Assembly: GCA_951799425.1 (NCBI GenBank)
Contig: OX637394.1
Location: forward strand, 28,990,001-29,054,000
Origin: Ilex aquifolium
Lineage: Eukaryota > Streptophyta > Magnoliopsida > Aquifoliales > Aquifoliaceae
Direction: 5' to 3'
DNA: 64,000 nucleotides
Position 1 is the first letter of the stretch; each line of letters starts with the position of its first letter. The translations under genes were made by a program, and so were the position numbers. Under the pieces are notes generated by a model, which was not told the origin of the DNA, did no database searches, and worked only from the letters and a program-made list of their open reading frames with translations. Shown here in pieces: positions 1 to 11,348 of the stretch.

Positions 1-1
1 T

Positions 2-1276
2 GAAAAAGAAGAAATGCTACCAATCGTAGCTCAGCCGAGCTGGATGGACCCCATCATAGGGTACCTACAAAACGGAACCTTGCCAAACGATGCTAAGGAG
101 GCCTCCAAGCTCAAAACCAGGTCAGCCAGATTCTCTATGCTGCAAGGAAATCTATACAAACGAGGATTTTCAGCACCTCTCCTTAAATGCGTAGGAGATG
201 AAGACGCCAATTATATACTTAGAGAAGTACATGAGGGAATATGTGGCAATCACATCGGAGCTCGGGCCTTGGCAAGAAAAGCACTAAGGCAGGGATATTA
301 TTGGCCGACCATGCTCAAAGATGCCACCGAATTGGTCAAAAGATGCAAGACTTGCCAAGAGCATGCCAATATTTCCCATTGTCCACCCGAGCTGCTAACC
401 TCGGTGGTAAGCCCATGACCCTTTCAGCAGTGGGGTTTGGACATTCTTGGACCCCTTCCCACCGGTATAGGACAATGCAAGTTTGCTATGATAGGGGTGG
501 ATTACTTCACCAAGTGGGCAGAGGTCGAACCCTTGGCTACAATCACCGAACAAAAAGTCCAAAACTTCGTTTGGAAATCGATAGTTTGCAGGTTTGGGGT
601 TCCCAGAGCAGTCGTGTCTGACAATGGGAAACAGTTTGACAACTCAAAATTTAAAAGGTTTTGTGCTGAGCTCGGGATAAAGAACTATTTCTCAGTTCCT
701 GCACATCCTCAATCCAATGGACAAGCAGAGGTCACAATCAGAACCATAAAGACAGCTCTGAAGACCAAACTAGAAAACCTAAAAGGCAAGTGGGTGGAAT
801 ACATCCCTGAAGTGTTGTGGGCCTGCAGGACCACCGTCAGATCAGCAACTCAGGAAACCCCGTTTGCTTTGGCCTTTGGAACCGAGGCAGTGGCACCTGT
901 CGAGGTAGGGCTTCAATCACCTAGGGTGGAGTTTGCAGATGCCGAGCACAATGGTGAGTCTCTCCTACTGAACCTCGATCTCTTGGATGAAAAAAGAGAC
1001 AGAGCTCTGCATCGCGTCCAAATTTACCAAAGGAAAACTGCAAGATACTACGACAGGAAGGTAAGGCACAGAAGTTTCAAGGTTGGAGACTTGGTACTGA
1101 GGAAGCTTCTGCTTGCAAAGAGGGATCCCACGCATGGAAAGCTGGGACCCAACTGGGAAGGACCCTATATCATATCAAGGGTAATCAGACCAGGAAACTA
1201 CGAGTTGCAAACAGAGGAAGGAAAGATCCTATCTCACTCTTGGAATGCCAAACACCTTAAGAAGTTCTTTCAGTAA
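2..1276 (+). pseudogene. Element A pol C-terminus: integrase with one nonsense codon
   Basis: This is the end of a Ty3/gypsy polyprotein, aligning throughout with the copy at 30620-31888. The HHCC zinc-binding region is visible (VHEGICGNH then CKTCQEH). The catalytic triad is intact: first D in WTxDILGP-like context near 440, second D in VSDNGKQF near 620, E in GQAEVTIRTIK near 730. It ends in a chromodomain-free C-terminal region rich in basic residues. The frame is broken once by TGA at 416-418, where the sister copy has TGG (Trp), a G-to-A change expected at methylated cytosines on the opposite strand. Integrase inserts the cDNA into host DNA; this copy cannot make an intact product. Family assignment is firm; the 5' part of pol is off the window. 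Confidence 0.92.
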
Positions 1277-1395
1277 GTTTTCCTTGTAATAGAGCTATTT
1301 TCAATAAAAATAAACGAGTCTTTTATTCATCCTCATATGATTTCCAAAGTAAAGGAATGTGCAACAAGTACATATGAAACGAGCTCTATAACTAA
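1277..1395 (+). other. Element A post-pol spacer with candidate poly(A) signal
   Basis: A short AT-rich stretch directly after the pol stop codon. It contains caataaaaataaa near 1303-1315, a plausible polyadenylation signal for the sense gag-pol transcript. The same arrangement follows pol in the copy at 31889-31995. No ORF of interest. Confidence 0.5.
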
Positions 1396-2090
1396 CGACA
1401 AGCTTCTCAGCTTATAAAATTCAAGATGAGCTCTTCAGCTCATATGCAAACGATAAGCTTCTCAGCTTATAAAATTCAAGATGAGCTCTTCCGCTCATAT
1501 ACAAACGATAAGCTTCTCAGCTTATAAAACTCAAGATGAGCTCTTCAGCTCATATGCAAACGATAAGCTTCTCAGCTTATAAAACTCAAGATGAGCTCTT
1601 CAGCTCATATACAAACGATAAGCTTCTCAGCTTATAAAACTCAAGATTAGCTCTTCAGCTCATATACAAACGATAAGCTTCTCAGCTTATAAAACTCAAG
1701 ATGAGCTCTTCAGCTCATATACAAATGATAAGCTTCTCAGCTTATAAAATTCAAGATGAGCTCTTCCGCTCATATGCAAATGATAAGCTTCTCAGCTTAT
1801 AAAACTCAAGATGAGCTCTTCAGCTCATATACAAACGATAAGCTTCTCAGCTTATAAAACTCAAGATGAGCTCTTCAGCTCATATACAAACGATAAGCTT
1901 CTCAGCTTATAAAATTCAAGATGAGCTCTTCAGCTCATATACAAACGATAAGCTTCTCAGCTTATAAAACTCAAGATGAGCTCTTCAGCTCATATGCAAA
2001 CGATAAGCTTCTCAGCTTATAAAACTCAAGATGAGCTCTTCAGCTCATATACAAACGATAAGCTTCTAAGCTCATAAAATTCAAGCTGGC
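1396..2090. repeat. 55-bp tandem repeat array, each unit carrying two hairpins
   Basis: About 12 to 13 head-to-tail copies of a 55-bp unit. Each unit contains two perfect inverted repeats with 7-bp stems and 4-nt loops: ATAAGCT-tctc-AGCTTAT and ATGAGCT-cttc-AGCTCAT. Most units differ at only one to three positions (cat/cac, att/act, atgc/atac). The array sits exactly between the end of the sense pol gene and the 3' end of the antisense gene at 2523, so it separates two convergent transcription units. The sister element has a shorter array (about 7 units) at the same place. A terminator or insulator role is inference. Confidence 0.95.
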
Positions 2091-2522
2091 CTCTTCTTGG
2101 AGACACCAACAGTCTTTTCCCCACGACCAGTAGTTTTCGTGTGCTGCCCACGCACTCAAAGACCCCAATACTGGCGAAGGCCACGGTGGTTCCTGATCTT
2201 CTCCAAACATTCAGGATCATCTCTCAGCTCCATGTCTGGTACAGTAGATGTCAATGCAAACATGATCTTCTGTTTTCCATCCACGTTCGTGTTCTGAACA
2301 CGAAGAATGTGCTGAAAAAGCTCAGCGCCTAAACTTACAGAATCCAGAATGAGCTCCTTAGCTCATAAGAGATGAGCCCCTCAGCTCATACATGGACATG
2401 CACATTCAAAAAGAAAGGTCTGACATTCCAAGAATTCAAGAGTACAAGCCTTCAAAAAATATAAAGAGAGACATTGTTTGACATCATTCAAAAAAAAGAG
2501 GAAGTACAGGGAGGCAGAACTC
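2091..2522. other. Element A spacer between hairpin array and antisense gene
   Basis: Non-coding element sequence that matches 32407-32733 of the sister copy in patches. It contains further gagctc/agctca-rich stretches and short A-runs, and would be the 3' untranslated side of the antisense gene at 2523. No credible ORF: small ORFs on both strands have no family resemblance. Confidence 0.6.
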
Positions 2523-3442
2523 CTAATCCTTCTTAAGCAGTGACCTCAGCTCGACCACTTCCTCCTTCAGGCGAGCATTCTCCTCCTTCAGCTCATCCCC
2601 TTCCTGCTCAGCTTTGTAGAGTGAATCAAGAAGCTTCTGACCTGCTGGGGTAAGAAAAATAGTGGAAAGAGAGTCAGGAGAAAAGGAGTCATCCCTCTTA
2701 CGCCTCTTTGAGCTCGCACCAGTGTCCCCCTCCTCGTCAGAATCCCCTTCCTCGTCAGAATCAGAGAAAGAGGTCCAGGAAGAATAGGGAACAGAGGAAA
2801 ATTCATACTCAGTAGCCTCAGCCCCAAGCAAATAAAGGTTGGCACTCGTCATCAACTCAGAATAAGTCCTCCGCTCCACAAGCAACAGCTCATCAATGTT
2901 CGTCATCTCGGGCACGTCCAGATCAGGTGGACCTGCGCAACAGGAATATAATAAGAATATGTCTTAAAAAAAAATAATATACAATATGTTCAAGAGAGCT
3001 CAGCTCGATCTTACCAATACGAGAGAAGCTCTTCTAGGACCGCGGAATCCTGGCATCACGACAGCGAACCTTAGGGGACCGCCAAGACTCCCCAGAAGTA
3101 AAAAAGAAACGTTTAGACCACCCTTCAGGATTGGAAGAAAGGCCTAGAACCAAACGAGGTAAATTAAAGTGCCTCCAACGAAAGAAGCTGAAGCAGGGGG
3201 CATCGTCTTCCTCGATCTCGAAGAAGTAAAAGAACTCGGAAACATGGGGGAACCTACCGTTGCCATACAGGCGCCAGAACAGAAAAAAGCTCACCATAGC
3301 GGCCCATCCTCGTGGGGAAAGGCGAGAAAAACATAGACCATAATAGGCAAGAACTCACCCGATAGCCGAATGAATGGGAAGGCGAAGTCCCATGTCCATT
3401 GCACCCTCAGAGAAGCAGACTTCCCCTCGAGAAAGGTAGCTG
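2523..3442 (-). pseudogene. Element A antisense gene 2, 3' part (Transposase_28-like protein), split by Athila
   Basis: Minus-strand gene of the element, not the host. Its last exon (2932-2523) encodes an acidic serine-rich segment (SDSDEEGDSDEEGD) and a C-terminal coiled coil ending LKKD. The preceding exon (about 3442-3010) encodes the block GLRLPIHSAIG, then RLSPRGWAAMVSFFLFWRL, then NPEGWSKRFFF, the pattern of the Pfam Transposase_28 (putative gypsy type transposon) family. A GT-AG intron with acceptor at 2933-2934 separates them. The 5' part of exon 1 lies at 17388-17561 on the other side of the Athila insertion. Two in-frame stops relative to the sister copy (TGA after HSAIG; TAG after RIPRS) show that it was also decaying by point mutation. 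Function is unknown. Confidence 0.75.
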
Positions 3443-3447
3443 CAGGG
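3443..3447. repeat. Target-site duplication (left) of the Athila element: caggg
   Basis: Five bases caggg immediately before the TG of the 5' LTR, repeated at 17383-17387 immediately after the CA of the 3' LTR. Joining the flanks recovers continuous homology to 33640-33650 in the sister element, which proves the insertion point. Confidence 0.97.
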
Positions 3448-3711
3448 TGATTAACCCTAATTAATGCAAAATGTAATTAAATTAAAAGGTCAATTGTGTA
3501 ATTAAATAAAGTTAAACTAGTCAAAATAAATCTAATTAGGGTTAATGTGTGAATTAAGGATAATGCATTGAATGTTGTTCTTTTCAGGTTTTTATGCGTC
3601 AAAACGACGGGAGCCAATTATCAAAGCACGGAGAGCAACTTATCAAAGCATAGGGTGTAAATTATTAAAGCTCAAAACAAAGGGAGATCAAAGTGTAAAT
3701 CAAGATCTTCT

Positions 3712-3894
3712 TGATATTTGTAATTAAATATCTTTTAGGATAAATATCTTTTAGGATATTTGTAATTAAATATCTTTTAGGATAAATATCTTTTAGGATA
3801 TTTGTAATTAAATATCTTTTAGGATAAATATCTTTTAGGATATTTGTAATTAAATATATTTTAGGATAAATATCTTTTAGGATATTTGTAATTT
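3712..3894. repeat. 42-bp tandem repeat in Athila U3 (4 units)
   Basis: Units of the form atatttgtaattaaatatc plus tttaggataaatatctttt, four in the 5' LTR and three in the 3' LTR (15900-16040). The one-unit difference accounts exactly for the LTR length difference (1787 versus 1745). It lies immediately upstream of the TATA box, a position where U3 repeats often act as enhancers (inference). A minus-strand ORF of about 100 codons here is only the repeat being read through. Confidence 0.93.
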
Positions 3895-3899
3895 GGATG

Positions 3900-3922
3900 C
3901 CTATAAATACCCCCCTTGGGGG
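3900..3922 (+). promoter_or_regulatory. Athila LTR TATA box and adjacent hairpin
   Basis: The sequence cctataaatac is a strong plant TATA box. It is followed directly by ccccccttggggg, a 5-bp C/G stem with a 3-nt loop at or just after the expected transcription start. The 3' LTR has the same pair at about 16048-16070. Confidence 0.8.
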
Positions 3923-4077
3923 CTTGTAATGGGCATCCTTCTCTTGTTTCATTTTTCTTGTAAAGAACATTTCTTCCTAGTGGAAAACACTCCAAAGGTC
4001 TTGAATCTTTTTCTTGAATCATCTTTCAAGTATTATTGCTTTATTTACTTTCTTGAGTTATTGTTTTCTTTTTATTA

Positions 4078-4330
4078 GATCTTGGTTGTGAATTAAACAC
4101 CAAGAAGTTATTGTTTTCTTTTATGTTTTAGATCTTGGTTGTGAATTAAACACCAAGAAGTTATTGTTTTCTTTTATGTTTTTATTATATCTTGGTTGTG
4201 GATTAAACACCAAGAAGTTGTTGTTTTCTTTTTATTAGATCTTGGTTGTGAATTAAACACCAAGAAGTTATTGTTTTCTTTTATGTTTTTATTATATCTT
4301 GGTTGTGGATTAAACACCAAGTATTTATTG
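4078..4330. repeat. Imperfect 51-62 bp tandem repeats with a conserved stem-loop, Athila R/U5
   Basis: Five copies of a unit containing cttggttgtgaattaaacac followed by caag, which folds with CTTGGT pairing to ACCAAG around a 12-nt loop. Units are separated by attgttttctttt spacers. Being downstream of the TATA box, the repeats would be in the RNA. The same five copies are in the 3' LTR (16226-16478). Confidence 0.9.
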
Positions 4331-5240
4331 CTTTCTTTTAATTTAAGTATTGTTTTCTTTTACTTCCATTGTTGGAGCTTCCTTCTTCCCCTTAGAGGAG
4401 TGAAACTCTTCCACTTTTCTAGAGCTTTACCAAAGCCGTGAAGGGTGGAACGTGATTCACTCATTCTTTGTCGAAGATCGGCTCTTTGTTTAGCTATTTT
4501 ACTTTAAAGCATTTCACTTCTAGTGCTTGAGCATTTTACTTTGTAACACCTTTTGGGGATGAGTACCATTCATCATTCTAGCTTTACCATAGCTATGAAG
4601 GGTGAGTAGTCCTCATTCACTCTTTGGGAAGGGATGATAGATATGTAAAAGATTAATCCGGACATTATGTTTGTGTATCACCTTTATGCTTAAATGTTCT
4701 ATACTCCACTTGATTTTTGGGTGATTGAATGCACCTAGCAAAGTAAAGGTACTTTGTATAATCAACGGATCTTTCTATGATAAATGGATGACTCCTACAT
4801 GGAAAGATCCATTGATTCAAGGCAAGTACCCTAACTAACTCTTCATGACAAACTTTCAATGTCCACCATTATTGCACTTCATTCCTATCTTCCGATTAAT
4901 TTGTCGTTGACACGGGAGTTAATTGAGTTATAAAGCATAAACATAATGCACCGGATAATCAACTACATATTCTGATTCCCGAACCAAAGAGTGTTTGTTA
5001 CATTTAATCATCTTATATTTTGTCTAGCAAAATACCCATTGGAAAGAATCTTACATTCTATCCAAAACTTCCCACAACTTCAAAATCATAATATTTCCAA
5101 TTACAAGTCTTTCTCACTATTTACTTCAAAGAACACCAACCATAGTTCCCTGAGGATTCGACTCTGGACTCAAACCAGATTATTACTACAACTTGACCGC
5201 CTGCACTTGGGTGTACACATTTCGGATCAAGTCAAGTTTT

Positions 5241-5258
5241 TGGCGCCGTTGCCGGGGA
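5241..5258 (+). other. Athila primer-binding site (tRNA-Asp type)
   Basis: TGGCGCCGTTGCCGGGGA begins six bases after the 5' LTR. It is the perfect complement expected for the 3' end of plant tRNA-Asp(GUC), the usual primer of Athila elements. Confidence 0.95.
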
Positions 5259-5359
5259 ACCATAAAAGGTGCTCTTTTTAGAAAAAGGTGAAAAAAAAAA
5301 AAAAAAAAACCTCTCTTTTTGTGTATATTTTTGCCTTATTGTGAATAATTTTTTTTTTT

Positions 5360-8300
5360 ATGACTGACACCAATCGCCTCTATCCAAATTTGCCTGCTGA
5401 ATCTTCTGGGTCTGTAAATCAACTTGAACCACCTTCACCCAAATCAGAAGCCGACTCTTGTAACTTCAATATGGCAAATATTGATAGGCAGGGTGAAGAT
5501 CATGTGAGAGAGGGGGAAGTACCCAACATTCGAACATTGCGAGATTACTTACATCCCACAAGGAATAGTGTCCCCTCTTGTTTTATTTTTCCTGAAAATG
5601 CTCCCCTCTTTACTGTAAAGCCGGGGACAGTGCAGTTATTGCCCGTGTTTCATGGATTGGATGCAGAAAATCCGTATCTGCATATCAAAGACTTCGAAGA
5701 AGTGTGTGGAACATTTCAAGACAATTCTGAATTGACAAAAATGAAATTGTTTTCTTTCTCTTTGAGGGATAAAGCCAAACAATGGTTACATTCTTTAAAA
5801 TCTCTTTCAATCCCTAATTGGCAGGCTCTACAGAATGAATTTTTCAGAAAATTCTTTCCTTTGCACCGCACTAATACACTCAAAAGACAAATCATGAATT
5901 TTTCGGTCAAAGAAGGGGAAACTTTTTATCAAAGCTGGGAGAGATTCAAAGATCTTCTCCAATCTTGTCCACACCATGCTTTTGAAAATTGGACTTTGGC
6001 AGGTTTTTTCTATGATTCCTTGCCCACTAGGTTACGACAGTTTGTCGAAATGATGGCTCAAGGAGAGTTCATGGGAAAAAGTCCGGAGGAGGCATTCAAT
6101 TTTTTTGATACCATATCTGACAGTTCTCAAATGTGGGACTCAGCATCTCCTACCACTGTAGAAGCCAAACCACCTACTTTCCAAGGGGGTAAGTATGTCT
6201 TGAGAGAAGATGATGATCTTAGAGCAAAAATGTCCATTTTGTCTCGAAAGCTTGAAGCTTTAGAGATGAAAAAGGTCCATCAAGTTGATGTTGTCCCTCC
6301 CACAGAACAAGTGTGTGGGATTTGTGCGCTAACAGGGCATCCTACTGGGGAATGCCCGACCATTCCGGCATTCAAAGAAGTTTTGTTGGAACAAACAAAT
6401 GCCATTTCCAATTTCAACAAGTCTTACTCCAACCCATACTCTGAAACATACAATCGAGGGTGGCGGAACCACCCAAATTTCAGTTGGAGAAACACACAAC
6501 CAACCCCCATGAATCAGCAACAAGGGCCACAACAACCACCTCAAGGACCTCCACAATATCCTCATCAACAAGGGCCACCACATCCACCTCAAGTACCTCC
6601 ACAATATCCTCCATATCAACCACCACACAAAAGGAGCCTTGAAGATACATTGAATCAATTCATGCAAACCCAAATGAGCTATAACAATAGTTCTACTCAG
6701 GCTTTTATTGATTTCAAGGCCCAGACCACACAATCTTTTGAGGATCTCAAAGGCCACATTCAAAAGCTGACCCAGTCCATGAGCACACATGAGAAAGGAA
6801 AATTTCCTGCCCAACCAAAGCCTCCACAAGGCCAATTTCAGGTGGAAAATCCATCAACTATGGAAACTCCACAAGACCAAGCCAAAACTGTCACCACATT
6901 GAGAAGTGGCAAAAAGATTGACAAGTCCATCAGAAACATGCTGATTCCAGACCCAAAACCAGTGTCAATTCCAGCCAACCCATTAAGTGAGCCAGAACTT
7001 GAAAAAAAAAATGACTGTGATCCCATGATTGAACAAGAACCAGAGCCATCAAGGGAAGAAGAACCCTCGTGTTCTATTCCTGCTCCTTTCCCTCATAGAC
7101 TCAAGAGCATACAGAAAGCAAACAATCAGTCTGAAATTTACGAGCTTTTCAAGCAAGTAAAAATCAACATCCCACTTCTGGATGCAATCCAACAGGTTCC
7201 AGCTTATGCCAAGTTTCTAAAAGACTTGTGCACAGTCAAAAGAAGCCAAAATGTTCAAAAAAGAGCCTTCCTCACAGAGCAAGCCAGTGCCCTACTTCAA
7301 CACAAAATCCCTCCAAAGTGCGAAGATCCAGGGTGCCCCACTGTGTCATGTGTCATTGGAAATTTCAAAATTGAGCAAGCATTGTTAGACCTTGGAGCTA
7401 GTGTCAACTTGCTTCCTTTCTCTGTCTACCAGCAGTTGGGTTTAGGTGAACTGAAACCCACTTGCACCACACTCCAATTGGCAGATAGATCTGTAAAAAT
7501 TCCTAGGGGTATTGTTGAAGATGTACTTGTCCAAGTGGATAATTTTGTCTTCCCTGTAGACTTCATTGTTCTAGATACTCATCCAGAAGTTCATTCAGAA
7601 ACTCCAATTCCTGTCATTCTTGGTCGACCTTTTCTAGCAACCTCCAATGCACTAATCAATTGCAGGAATGGTATTATGAAATTGACTTTTGGGGATATGA
7701 CTCTCGAAATGAACGTCTTTGACATTGCAAAACACCCAAGAGAGTACGAGGAGGTAGGAGAAATAAATTCCATTGAGTCATTGATACAAGCACATCTGAA
7801 TGACTCATTCTGTGAGGATCTTAGTGAATCAACTTTGTCAAAATCTGACTCATCTGACTCTCTGGAACAAAACTCCATTGAGTGCCCTACCTTCAATGTG
7901 GGGACATGGGCTCCTAAATTTGAAGAAATTTCATCAAGTGGTACAAAACCACTATCTTCAAGTGACAGGCCACCAAAGCCTGAACTGAAACCGCTCCCAT
8001 CTGATCTCAAGTATGCATTTTTAGGTGAGGATAAATCTTACCCAGTGGTAATTTCTTCAAAAATCACAGACTTGCAAGAAGCTCAATTAATTGAAGTTCT
8101 TAAAAGTCATAAAAGCACCATTGGGTGGACCATCGCTGATTTGAAAGGTATAAGCCCGTTAATTTGTAATCATGCCATATACCTTGAAGAGGACTCAAAA
8201 CCCTCTCGTCAAATGCAGCGACGATTGAATCCTCACATGAAAGAGGTTGTGAGACTGGAAGTGCTCAAACTCCTGGATGCAGGGATAATTTTTCCTATCT

Positions 8301-10961
8301 CCGATAGCAAATGGGTTAGTCCAACCCAAGTTGTACCAAAGAAATCTGGAGTCACAGTAGTCAAAAATGATGCAAATGAACTCGTGCCAACACGAGTCGT
8401 CACAGGATGGCGAATGTGCATTGACTATCGAAAACTCAATCTGGTGACTAGAAAAGACCATTTTCCTCTTCCCTTCCTTGACCAAGTCCTCGAGAGAATA
8501 GCAGGCCATGAATTTTACTGTTTCCTGGATGGGTATTCCGGATACAATCAAATTGAGATAGCTCTGAATGACCAGGAAAAGACCACATTCACATGTCCAT
8601 TTGGCACCTTTGCATTCAAAAGGATGCCATTCGGACTTTGTAACGCTCCTGCAACATTTCAAAGATGTATGCTGAGCTTGTTCAGTGACATGGTCGAAAA
8701 TTTTTTGGAAATCTTCATGGATGATTTCTCGGTATATGGTGACTCATTTGATTTGTGTCTAGCTAACCTAGAAAAAGTTTTGATGAGATGCAAAGAGGCA
8801 AATCTGGTGCTTAACTGGGAGAAATGTCATTTCATGGTGAATCAAGGCATTGTCTTGGGTCACATTGTGTCGTCAGAAGGCATGAAAGTTGATAAAGCAA
8901 AAATTGATTTGATAAGGAATCTTCCTGCTCCTAGGGTTGTGAAGGATGTTCGATCATTCTTAGGTCATGCAGGATTCTACAGAAGGTTCATAAAAGACTT
9001 CAGCACTATAGCAAAACCTATGTGTCATCTTTTGAGTCAGGATGTCATTTTTGACTGGAATGAAGCGTGCCAAAAATCCTTTGACAAACTCAAAGGCATG
9101 TTAATTTCTGCCCCAATAATGCAACCTCCTGACTGGACTCTACCCTTTGAATTGATGTGTGATGCTAGTGACTATGCTGTAGGTGCTGTTTTGGGACAAA
9201 GAAAAGATAAGAAGCCACATGTGATTTACTATGCAAGTAAAACTTTAAATGATGCCCAAATGAATTACTCAACAACTGAAAAGGAATTACTTGCTGTAGT
9301 ATTTGCATTGGAAAAATTTCGATCTTATCTTGTTGGTTCTTCTGTTATTGTATTTACTGACCATGCAGCACTGAAATTTTTGCTTACAAAAAAAGATGCC
9401 AAACCAAGGCTCTTGAGATGGATCCTTTTGCTCCAAGAATTTGATTTAGTCATTAAGGACAAAAAGGGTGTGGAAAATGTGGTGGCAGATCATCTGTCAA
9501 GATTAACTTATGAATTTCATGAGGATGGACTGCCAATCAATGAAAAATTCCCTGATGAACAACTATTCAGGATTGATGAGACCCCATGGTACGCTGATAT
9601 TGCTAATTTCCTTGCTACCGGAACACTTCCTCCATTTTTCACTCCCATGGACAAAAAGAAGTTTCTGAGGGAGGTCCGCAATTTCTTTTGGGAAGATCCC
9701 TACGTATTCAAGTACTGTAAGGATCAGATCATAAGACGTTGCATCCCCGCTCAGGAAAGTAGACAGGTAATAACATTTTGTCATTCAGAAGCATGCGGTG
9801 GTCATTTTTCATCTCGAAAAACCGCTGCAAAAATCTTGCAGTGTGGATTTTACTGGCCCACACTTTTCCAAGATGTCCATGCTTTTTGCGTAACTTGCGA
9901 TAGATGTCAAAGGTTGGGAAACATTTCAAAAAGAAACATGATGCCCTTAAACCCAATTTTGGTGATCGAAATTTTTGACTGTTGGGGTATCGATTTTATG
10001 GGACCATTTCCCCCCTCCTTTGGCTATCTATACATTTTAGTAGCCGTAGACTATGTATCCAAATGGGTTGAAGCAATTCCATGCCGAAATAATGATCATC
10101 AAACAGTGATCAAGTTTTTAAAAGAAAATATTTTATCTCGGTTTGGAATTCCAAAATCCATTATAAGTGATGGGGGTTCTCATTTTTGCAATCGTCCCTT
10201 CTGGAATTTTAATGAAAAAATACTTGATTTTTCACAAAATTGCAACCCCTTATCATCCACAGACCAGTGGACAAGCTGAGTTAGCTAATCGGGAGATCAA
10301 ATTAATTTTGGAAAAAACGGTGAACCCAGATCGCAAAGATTGGTCATTAAGACTAACTGATGCGCTCTGGGCATACCGAACTGCTTTTAAAACAATTTTG
10401 GGCATGTCTCCCTATCGATTAGTCTATGGAAAGTCATGTCACTTGCCTGTGGAATTGGAACATAGGGCATACTGGGCTATTAAAGCAATGAATTTTGACT
10501 TAGACAAGGCTGGACTGTCACGGAAGCTTCAGATTAATGAATTGGAGGAATTGAGAAATGAAGCATATGAAAATGCTAAGATTGCAAAAACCAGGATGAA
10601 AATTTTTCATGACAAGAACATAGTGCGAAAATCTTTTGAACCTGATCAAAAGGTTCTACTTTTCAATTTGAGACTTCGCCTATTTCCTGGTAAGTTGAAA
10701 TCAAGATGGACTGGACCATACATTGTTAAAAAGGTATTTGAACATGGGGCAGTGGAAGTGGAGAACCCATCAAACGGTAACATTTTTACCGTCAATGGTC
10801 AGCGATTAAAACCCTTTGTGGAGAATTTTGTCCAAAATGTGGAGACCATTTTTTTTATGGATCCAGAAAGTATCTCAGGAAATCACTCCGGAGATTACGC
10901 TTGCCGACACAAAAAAGGGTCGGGTCAATCAGACACCCGACACGATGGACTGCCTTTATAA
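5360..10961 (+). pseudogene. Athila gag-pol polyprotein, one +1 frameshift in integrase
   Basis: ATG at 5360 opens 1639 codons. By residue: Gag capsid-like region about 75-260; CX2CX4HX4C knuckle at about 319 (CGICALTGHPTGEC); proline/glutamine-rich stretch about 380-430; aspartic protease DLGASVN at about 677; reverse transcriptase with WRMCIDYRKLN about 1017 and FMDDF about 1120; RNase H MCDASDYAVGA about 1266; integrase zinc region about 1473-1520, D in WGIDFMG about 1541 and D in SDGGSHF about 1603. One extra T in the T-run 10207-10210 shifts the frame. The rest, including the catalytic Glu in [11 protein letters not shown] and the C-terminal domain, continues in the next frame to a stop at 10959-10961. 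Apart from this the frame is open, fitting a very young copy. The poly-A/T tract at 5289-5358 lies just ahead of the start. Confidence 0.93.
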
Positions 10962-11112
10962 GGCTCCCATCGTTTTTTTTTTTTTTTTCCTTTTTCTTTT
11001 CCCCACCGCCTTTACTCTTTTCTTTTCTTTTTCTTCTTCTTTTTCTTCTCTTTTCTTCTTCTTCTCCACTGCATCTGGTCTTCTGTACCACGATCCAACC
11101 CATAACAGTACC
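10945..11112 (+). promoter_or_regulatory. Cassette 1 leader: TATA-like box and long polypyrimidine tract
   Basis: gcctttataaggc is followed by about 110 nt of almost pure C/T up to the ATG of the small membrane ORF. The second cassette starts the same way at 12468 (gcctttattaggcc plus polypyrimidine). The shared leader marks the unit of duplication. Whether it is an internal promoter or a splice-acceptor region is undecided. Minus-strand Lys/Arg-rich ORFs here are artefacts of the tract. Confidence 0.5.
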
Positions 11113-11259
11113 ATGTCTGCATTTTTCGATGACCCTATCCTCCTTCTCATGATCTACATTTGTTTGTATTATTTACTTATGGCTGTTCTTCTTCGGGCCG
11201 CACTGATGATCAAGTGTTTTTGTCCCAATGAAAACCCAGACCACCCCAAAGATGATTAA
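11113..11259 (+). CDS. Athila small membrane ORF, copy 1 (48 aa)
   Basis: ATG at 11113, stop TAA at 11257-11259. The protein starts MSAFFDDP, then has an uninterrupted hydrophobic segment at residues 9-32 (ILLLMIYICLYYLLMAVLL), then a short tail with CFCPNENPDHP. It is best explained as a single-pass membrane microprotein. A paralogous ORF of the same plan lies at 12631-12762: the DDP motif, a hydrophobic segment of similar length and an NPDxP tail are shared, which argues that it is a real gene and not chance. It follows a polypyrimidine leader, and a pyrimidine-AG site occurs 21 nt after its stop. It sits where Athila elements may carry an env-like gene. Longer upstream readings in the same frame run through the T/C tract and lack support. 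Function unknown. Confidence 0.6.
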   Translation: MSAFFDDPILLLMIYICLYYLLMAVLLRAALMIKCFCPNENPDHPKDD

Positions 11260-11348
11260 TCTCTGTTTTTTTTGGTATAGGTCATCGGCGATTGAACAGA
11301 TCTCCACAGTTAACTGCGTATTCAAGCTCTACAAACCGAAAAACTCGA
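11260..11348 (+). other. Possible splice acceptor and conserved GAACAGATCT box, cassette 1
   Basis: ctgttttttttggtatag ends in AG at 11279-11280. GAACAGATCT follows at 11294-11303. The second cassette has tttgtttgtag at 12781-12791 and the same ten bases at 12804-12813. Conservation in both cassettes suggests a functional 3' splice site upstream of the CX2C ORF; no transcript evidence. Confidence 0.4.

Larger units (their letters stand above)
3448..5234 (+). repeat. Athila 5' LTR (1787 bp)
   Basis: Begins TGATTAACCC and ends CAAGTCA. It holds a 42-bp tandem repeat in U3, a TATA-like box followed by a C5/G5 hairpin at about 3900-3922, a second tandem repeat downstream (4078-4330), and no long ORF. 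Small ORFs in both directions are readings of the repeats. It matches 15638-17382 almost perfectly. Confidence 0.97.

Noticed and set aside
1396-2090. Regularly spaced repeats that might suggest a CRISPR array
   Set aside because: The whole 55-bp unit is repeated with no unique spacers, in a plant retrotransposon, and there are no cas genes.
3665-3970. 101-codon minus-strand ORF in the Athila LTR
   Set aside because: It is a translation of the 42-bp tandem repeat; its length changes with repeat number in the other LTR.
6329-6835. 168-codon Trp/Leu-rich minus-strand ORF inside gag
   Set aside because: Shadow of the proline/glutamine-rich coding stretch of gag on the + strand.
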